Assembly (NCBI RefSeq): GCF_000717025.1
Contig: NZ_JNXG01000009.1
Coordinates: 62,001-126,000, forward strand
DNA from: Streptomyces atroolivaceus
Lineage (GTDB): Bacteria > Actinomycetota > Actinomycetes > Streptomycetales > Streptomycetaceae
Direction of reading: 5' to 3'
Length of the DNA stretch: 64,000 bases
A model generated the notes under the pieces. It saw only the letters and a list, made by a program, of their open reading frames with translations, did not search any database and was not told the DNA's origin. This document shows, piece after piece, positions 38,517 to 47,141 of this stretch; position 1 is the stretch's first letter, and each line of letters opens with the position of its first letter. Position numbers and translations under genes: made by a program.

Positions 38517-39605
38517 TCAGGCCGGCCGGAGCGTCAGGACGGAGACACGGGACCCGGATGACGTCGTCGTGGTCAGCGTCAGTCCGGCTCGCTCGAAGAG
38601 GTCGCCGAACTCCTCGAGGCTGCGCTCCCGTCCGGTCGACAGTGCCATCATGTTGAGGTCCATCAGCGGCTCGAGGCCCGGCGTGCCCACCTTGTCGACG
38701 AGGAGCTCCATCACCAGGACGCGTCCGTCGGGATCGAGGGCTCTCCGGCAGTTGCGCAGAATGCGTACACAGGAGTCGTCGTCCCAGTCGTGCAGGACGA
38801 ACTTCAGCAGGTGCACGTCTCCGGACGGCACCTCGTCGAAGAAGTCCCCGCCGACGAAGGTGAACCGGTCCGTGACGCCGAGGCTCGCCGCCGAGGCGTC
38901 CGCCTCGGGGCCCACGTGCGGGAGGTCGAGAACCACGCCGGTCAGTCCGGGATGCCGCCGCATGAGCGTCTGGACCAGGTTTCCTCCTGCGCCACCGACG
39001 TCCACGGCGACCCGGACACCTTCGAGCTCGATCACGTCCGCCAGTGTGCGGGCCAGGCCACGGGTCATGGCCGTCATGGCGTTGGTGAAGATCTCGGACT
39101 CTCCCGGGACGGCGGCGAGCCAGTCGAAGATGGGTGCGCCGAGGGCGGCCTCGGTCTGAGGGCCGCCGGTGCGAATCGCGTCCGCCAGCCGCCCCCACGG
39201 CAGCCAGTGAGACTCGGCCCCGCCCCACAGCGCCAGGTCCCGCAGGGAACCCGGGGCGTCGGAGCGCAAGGTGTCGAGCAGGGGCGTACTGGTGAACCGC
39301 TTCCCGTCGGTGGAGGCGGCGAGGCCGAGGGAGGCACACGCCCGCAGGAACCGGAAGCTCGATCCGGGGTCCAACGACTCCGCAGCAGCGACCTCCGCAG
39401 GGGTGGCACCGTCGCCGTGCAGGTGGTCGGCGATACGCAACTCGGCGGCAGTGCGCACCACTTGGGTGACCCAGTATCCCGTCATCATCTGGAGCATCCG
39501 CCCCGTGTCACCCTCGGGCTGTTCGGCGGAACCCGCCGCGACGAAATCGTGCTCGAACAAGGTCATGTATTCGAGCATGTCTCCCCGGAGGCGCTCCGAC
39601 GTCAT
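38517..39605 (-). CDS. SAM-dependent O-methyltransferase (plant-type/TcmN-like fold)
   Basis: This is a 362-residue methyltransferase of the family acting on aromatic hydroxyls in polyketides and phenols. An N-terminal dimerisation domain (MLQMMTGYWVTQVVRTAAEL) precedes the SAM-binding loop VDVGGAGGNL. The LHDWDDDSC motif holds the catalytic His, and the LMDLNMMALSTGRERS motif closes the site. The length is normal. It stands alone between the two-component genes and the ADP-ribosyltransferase-like gene, with no core biosynthetic enzyme near, so the acceptor is unknown. It might act in trans with a distant cluster. Confidence 0.9.
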   Translation of the reverse strand: MTSERLRGDMLEYMTLFEHDFVAAGSAEQPEGDTGRMLQMMTGYWVTQVVRTAAELRIADHLHGDGATPAEVAAAESLDPGSSFRFLRACASLGLAASTDGKRFTSTPLLDTLRSDAPGSLRDLALWGGAESHWLPWGRLADAIRTGGPQTEAALGAPIFDWLAAVPGESEIFTNAMTAMTRGLARTLADVIELEGVRVAVDVGGAGGNLVQTLMRRHPGLTGVVLDLPHVGPEADASAASLGVTDRFTFVGGDFFDEVPSGDVHLLKFVLHDWDDDSCVRILRNCRRALDPDGRVLVMELLVDKVGTPGLEPLMDLNMMALSTGRERSLEEFGDLFERAGLTLTTTTSSGSRVSVLTLRPA

Positions 39606-39772
39606 CCGCCGAGAGGAACGTCAACTAGGTCGCTGGACATAGGCCCGCCGTGGGTGACACGCCCCTGCTCCCACGGATGCGCCGCTCCCTCCGGCGGACG
39701 CCATCGACGGTCCCGTACGACAGCGGGAGTCGGCCGGTCGGCGACGCCCCGAGCCGAAGGAGACGGCGGATT

Positions 39773-40813
39773 TCAGGAGGCGACCCGCGCGCGGGCGCCG
39801 CGCTCGTCGTTCTCCGGGGTGCCCTCCCGGTTCTTCCGCTTGGGGGCGGCGAGTTCCGTCTCCTGGTGGCTGTAGATGCCGATGGGCTTGGGCGTCGTCT
39901 TCTGCTTGCTCTCCGTCACCTTCGCGCGGGTGCGCACCACGGCGTAGAGGTCGGAGTCCGTGGCGGAGCCGGCCTTGTGCTGCTCGTACTGCTCGGGGGA
40001 GATGTACTTGGCCTTGAAGACCCGGAGCACGGCCTCCGCGTCGAGCCCGCCCTTCACCACGACCTCCTGGGACGCCTTGGCGAAGTTCTCCGCGCTGCCG
40101 CCGCTGTTGCCGAAGACGGCCGCCAGCTGCTCCGGGTCGGTGGTGTCGTAGACCCTGCCTTCGGTGACCCTGGCTCCGTCGGGCAGCCTCACCTTGGCGA
40201 TGCGTGACTCGTTCTCCGCGGCCCAGGCCGCGGCTGTCTTGAGGCTGCGGGTGAAGGAGACCCAGGACGACTTGACCTTCGCCCTGCTGCCGGCGCGGAT
40301 GTGGTCGGCGGCGGACTTGGTGACGTCGTTGCCGATCGGCGGGCGCAGCCCGTTGCGCAGGGGCAGCTCCTCGGGGCGGAGCGTGCGGTAGAAGACGTTG
40401 GGGTCCTCGCTCTCCGAGTCGCCCTCGGATTCCGCGTGGACGTCCCGGTAGCGGGGCATGATGGTGCGCAGTGCCCGCTCGGACAGGCTGTCCCGCTCGT
40501 CGGGGTGCGCGGCGCGCAGGCGGTCCAGCTCCTTGGTCTTCTTGGCCCGCAGCAGCTGGGTCGCGAGCGCGACGCGCTGCTCGGGGGAGAGGCCGTCGGT
40601 CTCCACGGACTGCTTGGAGCGTGGGTCGGTCACAGCGACCCGCTGGACCACGGGGCCGTGGGTCTTGACGACCGCCGCGTTGCCCGCGGCGCGCTGGAGG
40701 GAGAGCAGCGCCTCGGGGCCCGGCGGAAGGGTGCCCGGCCGCGGTCCGCGCGCAGGCCCCGGCCGCCCGGCGGTCTGTGCGCTTCGTTGTGCTCGGCGCC
40801 CCTGGGCGTACAT
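39773..40813 (-). CDS. Putative eCIS-type effector with ADP-ribosyltransferase-like domain
   Basis: This is a 346-residue protein without signal peptide. Residues 36-50 read ALLSLQRAAGNAAVV, the LQR..GN.AV leader found on proteins linked to extracellular contractile injection systems and on DUF4157-type toxins. A helical linker runs to about residue 135. The C-terminal part has the order of arginine-type ADP-ribosyltransferase toxins: FYRTLRPEE (candidate R143), WVSFTRS (S186-x-T188), and AKASQEVVVKGG (candidate catalytic E250). A basic, low-complexity tail follows. ATG 40813 follows CAAGGAGTG. No injection apparatus gene lies in the window. The enzymatic assignment is by motif order only. 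Confidence 0.7.
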   Translation of the reverse strand: MYAQGRRAQRSAQTAGRPGPARGPRPGTLPPGPEALLSLQRAAGNAAVVKTHGPVVQRVAVTDPRSKQSVETDGLSPEQRVALATQLLRAKKTKELDRLRAAHPDERDSLSERALRTIMPRYRDVHAESEGDSESEDPNVFYRTLRPEELPLRNGLRPPIGNDVTKSAADHIRAGSRAKVKSSWVSFTRSLKTAAAWAAENESRIAKVRLPDGARVTEGRVYDTTDPEQLAAVFGNSGGSAENFAKASQEVVVKGGLDAEAVLRVFKAKYISPEQYEQHKAGSATDSDLYAVVRTRAKVTESKQKTTPKPIGIYSHQETELAAPKRKNREGTPENDERGARARVAS

Positions 40814-41148
40814 ACACCACTCCTTGGATGAATCAGCTTCCGCGAAGCGTATCGGGCCTCTTCGTGCCCCGAACACCCGGTTCCGCCAGGCACATTGGGG
40901 GCATCGGACCGAAGTGACCGCAGTGCCCGCCCTCGGAGGGTGGCCGGGCCGACGGGCGCTCAAGGGGGCCGCGGCACCGCTGTCCGGTCGTCGCCGGGGT
41001 GCCGAAGGACTCCTGCCCCACGCCTATGCGGATTGCGTGGGAACTCCGTGCGGCCGACGACGCAACGTGAAGCGCCCCGCCTCCATGAGTCTCCCACTCG
41101 CCAAGTATCTTGATCATTGAAATACCTTGGGTACGAGAGGAGTGCAAA

Positions 41149-41841
41149 GTGTTCTCGCTGGTCTTCGCGGTGCTCGCGGCCGCGCAGTTGGGCCTGGCCG
41201 TAACCGCAGGGCGCCACTGGCGGGCGTCGCCGAGCCTGTTGGCCGCCGTGCCGACCCTGGTGTGCTCCGCGCTGGTGTGGGACAACGGCATGATCGCCGT
41301 GGGGAGCCTGACGGGAGCCGGGCCCCTGCTGCAGGGGTTGAACGTCCCCCGTTTCGCGCTGCACGCCCTGCTGACGCCCCTTCTCGTGCTCTGGTCGCTG
41401 GCGGCGGCGAACCACGCGGGGGTGCCTTGGGCGCGGAGGAAGGGAGTGCGTGGCGCGGCCGTCGGCCTGACCGTGCTTCTGATGGCGGCCGGCGCGCTCC
41501 ACGACATCTTCGGGCTGTCGCTGCGCGCTGAACGCTGGGCGGACACCCTGCGCTACGTGAACGACGCGGCGTCACCGACGGGCCCACTACCGGCCATCGT
41601 CACCGGACTGGTGGTTCTCGCCACCGGGATCGTGTTGTGGCGGCACACCGGGTTCGCCTGGCTGGCGCTCACGGCCGCCGTGATGGTGGCGGTCTCCGGA
41701 GCGGCTGCCCAGGTGCCCGTGCTCGGCAATGCCGGGGAGGTCGTCCTGAACGTCGGGCTGCTGCTGACCCTCCGCAGGTTCCGGCCCCAGGGGAGCCGTG
41801 ACGCCGTCGCCGCCGCCGGGCCGAGGGCCGGCACGCTCTGA
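41149..41841 (+). CDS. Integral membrane protein of unknown function
   Basis: This is a 230-residue protein with about seven helices (VFSLVFAVLAAAQLGLAV first). I chose GTG 41149 because GAGAGGAG lies six bases before it; the frame opens 13 codons earlier. The pattern (short loops, HALLTPLLVLWSL and FAWLALTAAVMVAVSG) does not match a transporter family I recognise. It is divergent from the putative effector gene, 335 bases away, and convergent with the BtuD-like gene. A role with either neighbour is not supported. Confidence 0.8.
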   Translation: MFSLVFAVLAAAQLGLAVTAGRHWRASPSLLAAVPTLVCSALVWDNGMIAVGSLTGAGPLLQGLNVPRFALHALLTPLLVLWSLAAANHAGVPWARRKGVRGAAVGLTVLLMAAGALHDIFGLSLRAERWADTLRYVNDAASPTGPLPAIVTGLVVLATGIVLWRHTGFAWLALTAAVMVAVSGAAAQVPVLGNAGEVVLNVGLLLTLRRFRPQGSRDAVAAAGPRAGTL

Positions 41842-41889
41842 GCCGGCCGGCGCCCGGCGTCGGCAGGACCGACGTCGCCTGATGTGGCG

Positions 41890-42741
41890 TCAGTCACCCG
41901 CCCGGGCGGCCCCGGGGGTGCGTACGGCCGAGCGGTCCTCGCCGTCGCGGCTCCGGCCGTGCCCGGTGTCTCCCGGGAGGAAGGTCACCTGCGGGGCGCC
42001 CGTGAGCGGGTGGACGGCGACCTCGCTCGCCACCCCGTACACCTCGGCCAGCAGCCGGGGCGTGAGCACCTCGGCCGGCGGGCCCGAAGCCGTCACCTCG
42101 CCGTCGCGCAGGACGTAGAGGCGGTCGCAGTAGTAGGCGGCCAGGTTGAGGTCGTGCAGGGCCACCAGGACCGTGGCGGGCAGCCGCCGCAGCGCGCCGA
42201 GGACGTCCAGCTGGTGGCGGATGTCGAGGTGGTTGGTCGGTTCGTCCAGCACCAGGAGCGAAGGGCGCTGCGCGAGGGCGCGAGCGATGAGGACACGCTG
42301 CCGTTCCCCACCGGAGAGCCGGTCGAACGGCCGGCCGGCCAGCTCCGAGACGTGCACCGTGGCGAGTGCCTCTTCGATCAGGCGGGCGTCCTCCGCCGTG
42401 TCGCCGGAGAGCAGCCGCTTGTGCGGCGTGCGTCCCATCGCGACCACCTCGCGGACCGACAGGTCGAAGTCGGTGCCTGATTCCTGCACCACCGCTGCCA
42501 CACTCCGGGCCAGCTGCCGCACCGGCAGCGACCAGGCATCGGCGCCGTCGAGGCGGACGCGTCCCTCGGCGGGGCGCAGGACGCGATAGACCGCGCGCAA
42601 CAGGCTGGACTTGCCACTGCCGTTGGGGCCGACCAGGCCGATGACCTCGCCCGGGTGAGCGGTCAAGGAGACATCCCGTACCAGTCGACGGGCTCCGGCC
42701 GTGAGAGTCAGGCCGTCGACGGCCAGCTCGCCCGCGGTCAT
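41890..42741 (-). CDS. btuD: Cobalamin/siderophore-type ABC importer ATPase
   Basis: This is a 283-residue ATPase of the FecE/FhuC/BtuD family. Motifs are Walker A GPNGSGKSS, signature LSGGERQR, Walker B LLVLDEPTNHLD and H-loop ALHDLNLA. It energises uptake by the permease encoded just upstream, with which it overlaps by ATGA. The cobalamin riboswitch in front of the first gene of this three-gene operon makes a corrinoid, or a compound whose supply is tied to B12, the likely cargo, rather than iron. The last 35 residues are charged and variable. Confidence 0.9.
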   Translation of the reverse strand: MTAGELAVDGLTLTAGARRLVRDVSLTAHPGEVIGLVGPNGSGKSSLLRAVYRVLRPAEGRVRLDGADAWSLPVRQLARSVAAVVQESGTDFDLSVREVVAMGRTPHKRLLSGDTAEDARLIEEALATVHVSELAGRPFDRLSGGERQRVLIARALAQRPSLLVLDEPTNHLDIRHQLDVLGALRRLPATVLVALHDLNLAAYYCDRLYVLRDGEVTASGPPAEVLTPRLLAEVYGVASEVAVHPLTGAPQVTFLPGDTGHGRSRDGEDRSAVRTPGAARAGD

Positions 42742-43853
42742 GCCACCCCCTCCCCGGCGGCCCGACGTGCGTCGCGTCGCATCAGCCACAGGAAGAACGG
42801 CCCACCGCACAGCGCGGTCAGCACGCCGACCGGGATCTCCATCGGCGCGGCGACGGTGCGCGCCGCGATGTCGGCCCAGACGAGGAACACCGCCCCGCCG
42901 AGCGCGGCCGTGGGCAGTACGCGGCGGTGGTCGCCGCCTACGAACAGCCGTACGGTGTGCGGAACCATCAGGCCGACGAACCCGATCGGCCCGGCTGCCG
43001 CCACCAGTACCCCCGTGACGAGGGACAGCAGAACGAACATGCGGGCCCTGAAGCGGGCCACGTCCAGTCCCATGGTGGTCGCGGCCTCCTCGCCCGCGAG
43101 GAGCAGGTTCAGGTTGCGGGCGTGCAGGAGAAGGACGGCGATGCCGACCAGCAGGGCCGTGCTCGGCAGCCACAGGGTGCCCCAGCTCACTCCGCCCAGG
43201 CCGCCGAGTGTCCAGGCCAGCACCGCACGGGCCTCGTTGCCCCGGTCGGTCGTCAGGAGCAACAGGTCCAGTACCGCTGTGAGTACGGCGGCGATGGCGA
43301 CGCCGGAGAGCACGAGCCGGACCGAGGTGATGCGGCCGCCGGTGCGGGCCGTGGCGTAGACGAGGATCAGCGCCCCCAGCGCGCCGGCGAACGCGGCGAC
43401 CGACAACGAGACCGGCCCGAACAGGGTCACCCCGAACACGATCACCGTGACGGCGCCGAGGGACGCCCCGGAGGAGACACCCAGGAGGTAGGGCTCAGCG
43501 AGCGGGTTGCGTATCAGGGCCTGCATGGCGGTCCCCACCACCGCGAGCCCGGCACCGGTCACGGCACCGAGCAGAACACGTGGTGCGCGTACGTCCAGGA
43601 CGATCGTCTCCCGGGCCCGTGACCAGTCGGGCTCCGACGGGTCCGCGCCCACCGCGTGCGTCACGATGCCCCACACCTGGCCGGGCGGCACGTGCACGGA
43701 GCCGATCGCGAGGCCGGCGGTGACCGAGGCGAGCAGGAGCACGGTGAGGATCACCAGAGCGGCGGTCGGAGTTCCCGGACCCTGCCGCCCGGCGTCGAAG
43801 GGCTGATGCCGGGCGGCCGGGTCCAGGGGGGTGTCCGTCGCCGGGGACGTCAC
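42738..43853 (-). CDS. btuC: FecCD/BtuC-type ABC importer permease
   Basis: This is a 371-residue permease with about ten helices of the BtuC fold. Family motifs are GAVTGAGLAVVGTAMQALIRNPLAEPYLLGVSSGAS (split over residues 95-130) and GLMVPHTVRLFVG near the end. The N-terminal 30 residues are cytoplasmic and proline-rich. It lies second in the riboswitch-controlled importer operon, with ATGA overlaps on both sides. The same family carries B12, ferric siderophores and haem. The riboswitch is the reason for naming it BtuC-like. Confidence 0.9.
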   Translation of the reverse strand: MTSPATDTPLDPAARHQPFDAGRQGPGTPTAALVILTVLLLASVTAGLAIGSVHVPPGQVWGIVTHAVGADPSEPDWSRARETIVLDVRAPRVLLGAVTGAGLAVVGTAMQALIRNPLAEPYLLGVSSGASLGAVTVIVFGVTLFGPVSLSVAAFAGALGALILVYATARTGGRITSVRLVLSGVAIAAVLTAVLDLLLLTTDRGNEARAVLAWTLGGLGGVSWGTLWLPSTALLVGIAVLLLHARNLNLLLAGEEAATTMGLDVARFRARMFVLLSLVTGVLVAAAGPIGFVGLMVPHTVRLFVGGDHRRVLPTAALGGAVFLVWADIAARTVAAPMEIPVGVLTALCGGPFFLWLMRRDARRAAGEGVA

Positions 43854-44893
43854 CGGAAGCTCCCGGGGTGCAGTGCGCCCGCCAGGTCCCCCACCGCGTA
43901 CGCCGACCGGATGCCGACCAGGGTCGCGGTCAGTGGCAGCACGACGAAGCGCTCGTTCTTCACCGCGGGTACGTCGGCGAGGGCCGGCTGGGACAGCAGG
44001 AACTTCTTCTTCTGCCCGACGCTTCCGGCACCCGCGTAGTCGTAGATCGCGATGACCTCCGGCCTGCGGTCGACGACCTGCTCCCAGGAGACGTCACCGA
44101 AGACGTCGTCGAGGTCCGCGAAGACGTTCCTGCCGCCGGCCAGCCGGATCAGCTCGGTGCCGAGGCTCTTCCCGCCCGCCGTGAAGGCGCTCTTGTCACC
44201 GCTGTCGTAGACGAAGACGGGCACCTCCGGTTCGTCCCCGACGGCGGAGGCGGCCCGGTCGACGTCACCCCGGAGACCGGACACCAGCTCCTCGGCCCGT
44301 CCGGGGACTCCGAAGATCCTGCCGATGGTCCGGATCTCCTCGTAGGTGTCCTCCATCGTCACCTGCTTCTTCCCGCAGTACTCGCGGTTGAGGTAGGTGT
44401 TGATGCCCGCGCCGGCGAACGCCTCGCGTGAGCGGCCCTCCTTCTCGTCGAACGCGCTGCCGTAACCGCCGTAGACGAGATCGGGTTCGGCGTCCAGGAC
44501 GGTTTCGAACGACGGTTCCCTCTCCGCCAGTTCCGGTACCGCTTCGAAGTCCTGCTTCAGCTCGGGGAGGACCGCCGAGTCGGGGAACGCCGTGCCGACC
44601 ATGCGGGACCTCAACCCGAGGGCGAGCATCAGCTCCGCGGGGTGCTGGTGGACGGTGACCACCCGCGCCGGCGGCTCCTCGTACGTCGTCTTCACCCCGC
44701 AGTTGTCGACGGTGACGGGAAAGCCCTCGATCGGCGCAGCCGCGGCCTCGGGACCGCGCGTGGTCCCTCCGGAGGAGCCGCAGCCCGCGGTCAGCAGGAC
44801 CGCGGCCAACGCGGCCGCCGCTGCCGTGGCGCGCAGCGTGCGCGCCCGACGGAGGGAGGAGACCTGGGGGGAATGGGACATGCCGTTGTACAC
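43850..44893 (-). CDS. btuF: BtuF-type substrate-binding lipoprotein under riboswitch control
   Basis: This is a 347-residue lipoprotein. The lipobox LLTAGC places the acylated cysteine at residue 38, and the mature domain is a class III periplasmic binding protein (RVVTVHQHPAELMLALG, FETVLDAEPDLVYGGYG, IYDYAGAG). It captures the ligand for the BtuC/BtuD-like subunits. GTG 44893 is preferred over the ATG four codons on, because AGGAGG stands eight bases upstream. That Shine-Dalgarno lies shortly behind the 3' end of the cobalamin riboswitch, so translation control is likely. The ligand could be cobalamin, a precursor, or a cobalt complex. Confidence 0.9.
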   Translation of the reverse strand: MYNGMSHSPQVSSLRRARTLRATAAAAALAAVLLTAGCGSSGGTTRGPEAAAAPIEGFPVTVDNCGVKTTYEEPPARVVTVHQHPAELMLALGLRSRMVGTAFPDSAVLPELKQDFEAVPELAEREPSFETVLDAEPDLVYGGYGSAFDEKEGRSREAFAGAGINTYLNREYCGKKQVTMEDTYEEIRTIGRIFGVPGRAEELVSGLRGDVDRAASAVGDEPEVPVFVYDSGDKSAFTAGGKSLGTELIRLAGGRNVFADLDDVFGDVSWEQVVDRRPEVIAIYDYAGAGSVGQKKKFLLSQPALADVPAVKNERFVVLPLTATLVGIRSAYAVGDLAGALHPGSFR

Positions 44894-44934
44894 GTGAAGC
44901 CTCCTGGGGAGTCCGCGCTCCTCGGATCGGGCCC

Positions 44935-45105
44935 GCGACAGGCCAGTGTCCTGACTCCTGGATCGACGTCCTCCCGCCGTCCCACGCAGCGCGCGGTGGC
45001 ATGCCGAAGGGCCGTACTCCCCAGTCACAGTGGCGGGACCGTGCCGGATTCGCACCGGCTTCCTGTCTCCCGTCGCGGCGATGACCCGGTGATAGTACGT
45101 TCCGC
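44935..45105 (-). promoter_or_regulatory. Cobalamin riboswitch upstream of btuFCD-like operon
   Basis: The minus strand contains the B12 box GCCGGTGCGAATCCGGC (45043-45059). It is followed by CGGTCCCGCCACTGTGA and, at the 3' end, GAGTCAGGACACTGGCC, the conserved core of the cobalamin (adenosylcobalamin) riboswitch in the right order and spacing. It ends about 40 bases before the btuF-like start. Cobalamin binding should repress the importer, probably by masking the nearby AGGAGG. Confidence 0.95.
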
Positions 45106-45157
45106 GGAGGCGGGACCCGGGAAGGGGGTGCGGCGGGCCGCCACACCCCCATCCCGG

Positions 45158-45907
45158 TCACCGTGCACGCGTCGCCCGGACGATCAGCCGCTCGGCATCC
45201 TGGTCGTAGGGGCGGCCGTCGAAGCCGCCGAAGACCTCCACGCGGCTGAACCCCGCGTCCTCCGCCATCCGGCGCAACTCCACGGCGCTGTAGACGAACC
45301 ACACCAGAGCGGCCCGCGTCACCTGGTCTCCCCGGACGAGCACCCAGTCGCTCCGCAGCCGCGCCCAGTCGTCCAGCACCGTGTCGGTCTGTACGAGCAG
45401 GTCGTCACCCCGCCGTACCACCTTCGGCGGGGTGACCTTGCGGGCCAGCAGTTCCTTGCCCGCGAGATCCAGGAGGAGTGTTCCTCCGGGCGCCAGGCAC
45501 CGGTGCATGTTCCGCAGCACCTGAGTGTTGTCGGCGGGGTCCTCGAAGTACCCGAAGGACGTGAACATGTTGAGCACGACATCGAAGCCGGCCGGTGGCG
45601 CGTACGACCGTGCGTCAGCCCGCACATAGGTGATGGGCGCGCCCGCGTCGGCCGACCGCTTCCGCGCCCGTTCCAGCATGGCCGGACTCAGGTCCACACC
45701 GGTCACGTCGAAGCCGCGGGCGGCGAGCGGAACCGTGAACACCCCGGGGCCGCAGCACAGGTCGAGCACCCGGGCACCCGGCCGGAAGGACAGCAGAGGG
45801 GACCTGTCGAGCAACTCCTCGGCCTGGGTGTGACGTTGTTCGGTGAACAGGAAGTCGTGGAATTCCGTCCAGAAGTCATCGTCCTGGAATCCGCCGGTCC
45901 GTGTCAT
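45158..45907 (-). CDS. Class I SAM-dependent methyltransferase, last gene of the B12-regulated operon
   Basis: This is a 249-residue methyltransferase. Motif I is VLDLCCGPGVFTVPLA, motif II the acidic VTGVDLSPAML, and motif IV FDVVLNMFTSFGYFEDP. The fold is the small-molecule type (Methyltransf_25/11). Its ATG lies inside the 3' end of the MFS gene (32-base overlap) behind GAAGGAGCAC. It is the fifth protein of the operon led by the PduX-like kinase, so it probably methylates the product (N, O or C not decidable) before or after ligation. The next element downstream is the second riboswitch. Confidence 0.9.
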   Translation of the reverse strand: MTRTGGFQDDDFWTEFHDFLFTEQRHTQAEELLDRSPLLSFRPGARVLDLCCGPGVFTVPLAARGFDVTGVDLSPAMLERARKRSADAGAPITYVRADARSYAPPAGFDVVLNMFTSFGYFEDPADNTQVLRNMHRCLAPGGTLLLDLAGKELLARKVTPPKVVRRGDDLLVQTDTVLDDWARLRSDWVLVRGDQVTRAALVWFVYSAVELRRMAEDAGFSRVEVFGGFDGRPYDQDAERLIVRATRAR

Positions 45908-47141
45908 GGTGCGACAGTGCTCCTTCGTCGTGGTCGTGCGGGAGGTGCGGCCGCGCCGCGCGACGGCGCAGCGTCAGCAGCAAGGGGGGAAGCAGCAGGC
46001 ACTGTGCTGCGGCGAGCAGCCAGAACGAGCCGGTGTCACCGGCCCGTTCACCGAGGCCGTAGAGCTGGCCGCCCAGCACTCCGCTGGCGCAGGCACCCAG
46101 ACCGGCTGCCAGCCGCTGCTGGCCGAAGATCACGGCGTCGGAGCGCCGACTGCGGTGCAGTGCCTCCAGGTCGTTCCTCAGGAACAGCACGATGTCGCCC
46201 AGGGTGATCAGGGCGCCGCCCGCCAGCAGAGCAGGCCGGGTGCCGAAGGACAGCACGGCCAGGCCGGCCGCCAGGCCCGCGAAGCCGACCGCCAGGGCCA
46301 GGCCGTACGGCATTCGGCTGATCACCCCGGAGGCCAGGGGCTGTACGACGATCACCAGTGCGAAGCAGAGCAGCAGCACCAGGCTGTAGAAGGCGCTGGA
46401 CGCCTGCTCGACGGCGTACAACGCCAGGAAGTGCTGGAAGTGGAAATAGAGGTAGAAAGCCAGGGCGTTGGCGGCGAACGGCAGGAGTGCCACGCCCGCC
46501 AGCAGTCCCTGCCGTGGTGTCCCGGCGACGGACGGCCGGTCGCCGGGCGTGGACGGCAGCCGCGCGTGGCCCGCTGTCACCACGGCGAAGAGTGCCGTCA
46601 CCGCCACGAACAGCCAGCCGGGTGAGGACAGTACGAACGGCCCGGCGATCAGCGGGCCCGTCGCCATGCCCGCGTTCAGTGCCGCGTTACCCGCCGACAG
46701 GTATGCGGGGCGCCGGTCCTCCTCCACCCCGTGGATCAGGTACGCCTTGTTGGCCGGAAGGTACAGGGCCGCGCCGCAGCACGTCAGGACGAGCGCTCCG
46801 ACGGCAAGCGGCGGCCAGCGCAGGGCCAGCAGGAAGCCGACGAATCCGGCGGTACGGACGATCAGAGCCCAGAGCATGGTGCGGCGCAGCCCGATCCGGT
46901 CGGCCAGCGCGCCACCGGCGATCCCGCCGGAGAACTGGACCAGTGACGCCACGGCGAGGACGACGCCGACCGTGCCGAGCCCCATCCCGAGCCGCTCGTG
47001 CAGGAAGACCGACATGAACGGCAGGATCATGAAGCTGCCGAGCGGGATCAGGAACGAGCTGAGCAGCAGGAAGCGCAGCGGGCCGTCGAGCGGTGACAGC
47101 CCGGAGCGCCGGCCCGGCCCGCGCCCCGCGCGTTCACCCAC
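45876..47141 (-). CDS. MFS transporter in the B12-regulated operon
   Basis: This is a 421-residue major facilitator with twelve helices. The loop 2-3 motif is GGALADRIGLRR; helix 1 starts at LLLSSFLIPLGSFMILPF. The fold fits drug/peptide exporters of the DHA1 type. GTG 47141 overlaps the stop of the ATP-grasp gene (GTGGGTGA); the longer open frame upstream lies inside that gene. In dipeptide antibiotic cassettes (for example bacilysin) an MFS protein exports the ATP-grasp product, and the same role is likely here. Import cannot be excluded. The product end is 32 bases beyond the start of the methyltransferase gene. Confidence 0.9.
   Translation of the reverse strand: MGERAGRGPGRRSGLSPLDGPLRFLLLSSFLIPLGSFMILPFMSVFLHERLGMGLGTVGVVLAVASLVQFSGGIAGGALADRIGLRRTMLWALIVRTAGFVGFLLALRWPPLAVGALVLTCCGAALYLPANKAYLIHGVEEDRRPAYLSAGNAALNAGMATGPLIAGPFVLSSPGWLFVAVTALFAVVTAGHARLPSTPGDRPSVAGTPRQGLLAGVALLPFAANALAFYLYFHFQHFLALYAVEQASSAFYSLVLLLCFALVIVVQPLASGVISRMPYGLALAVGFAGLAAGLAVLSFGTRPALLAGGALITLGDIVLFLRNDLEALHRSRRSDAVIFGQQRLAAGLGACASGVLGGQLYGLGERAGDTGSFWLLAAAQCLLLPPLLLTLRRRAARPHLPHDHDEGALSHHDTDRRIPGR

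Noticed and set aside
43850..44893. Siderophore (iron) binding protein as first reading of the BtuF-like gene
   Set aside because: The preceding element is a clear cobalamin riboswitch and no iron box (DmdR/IdeR-type) was seen.
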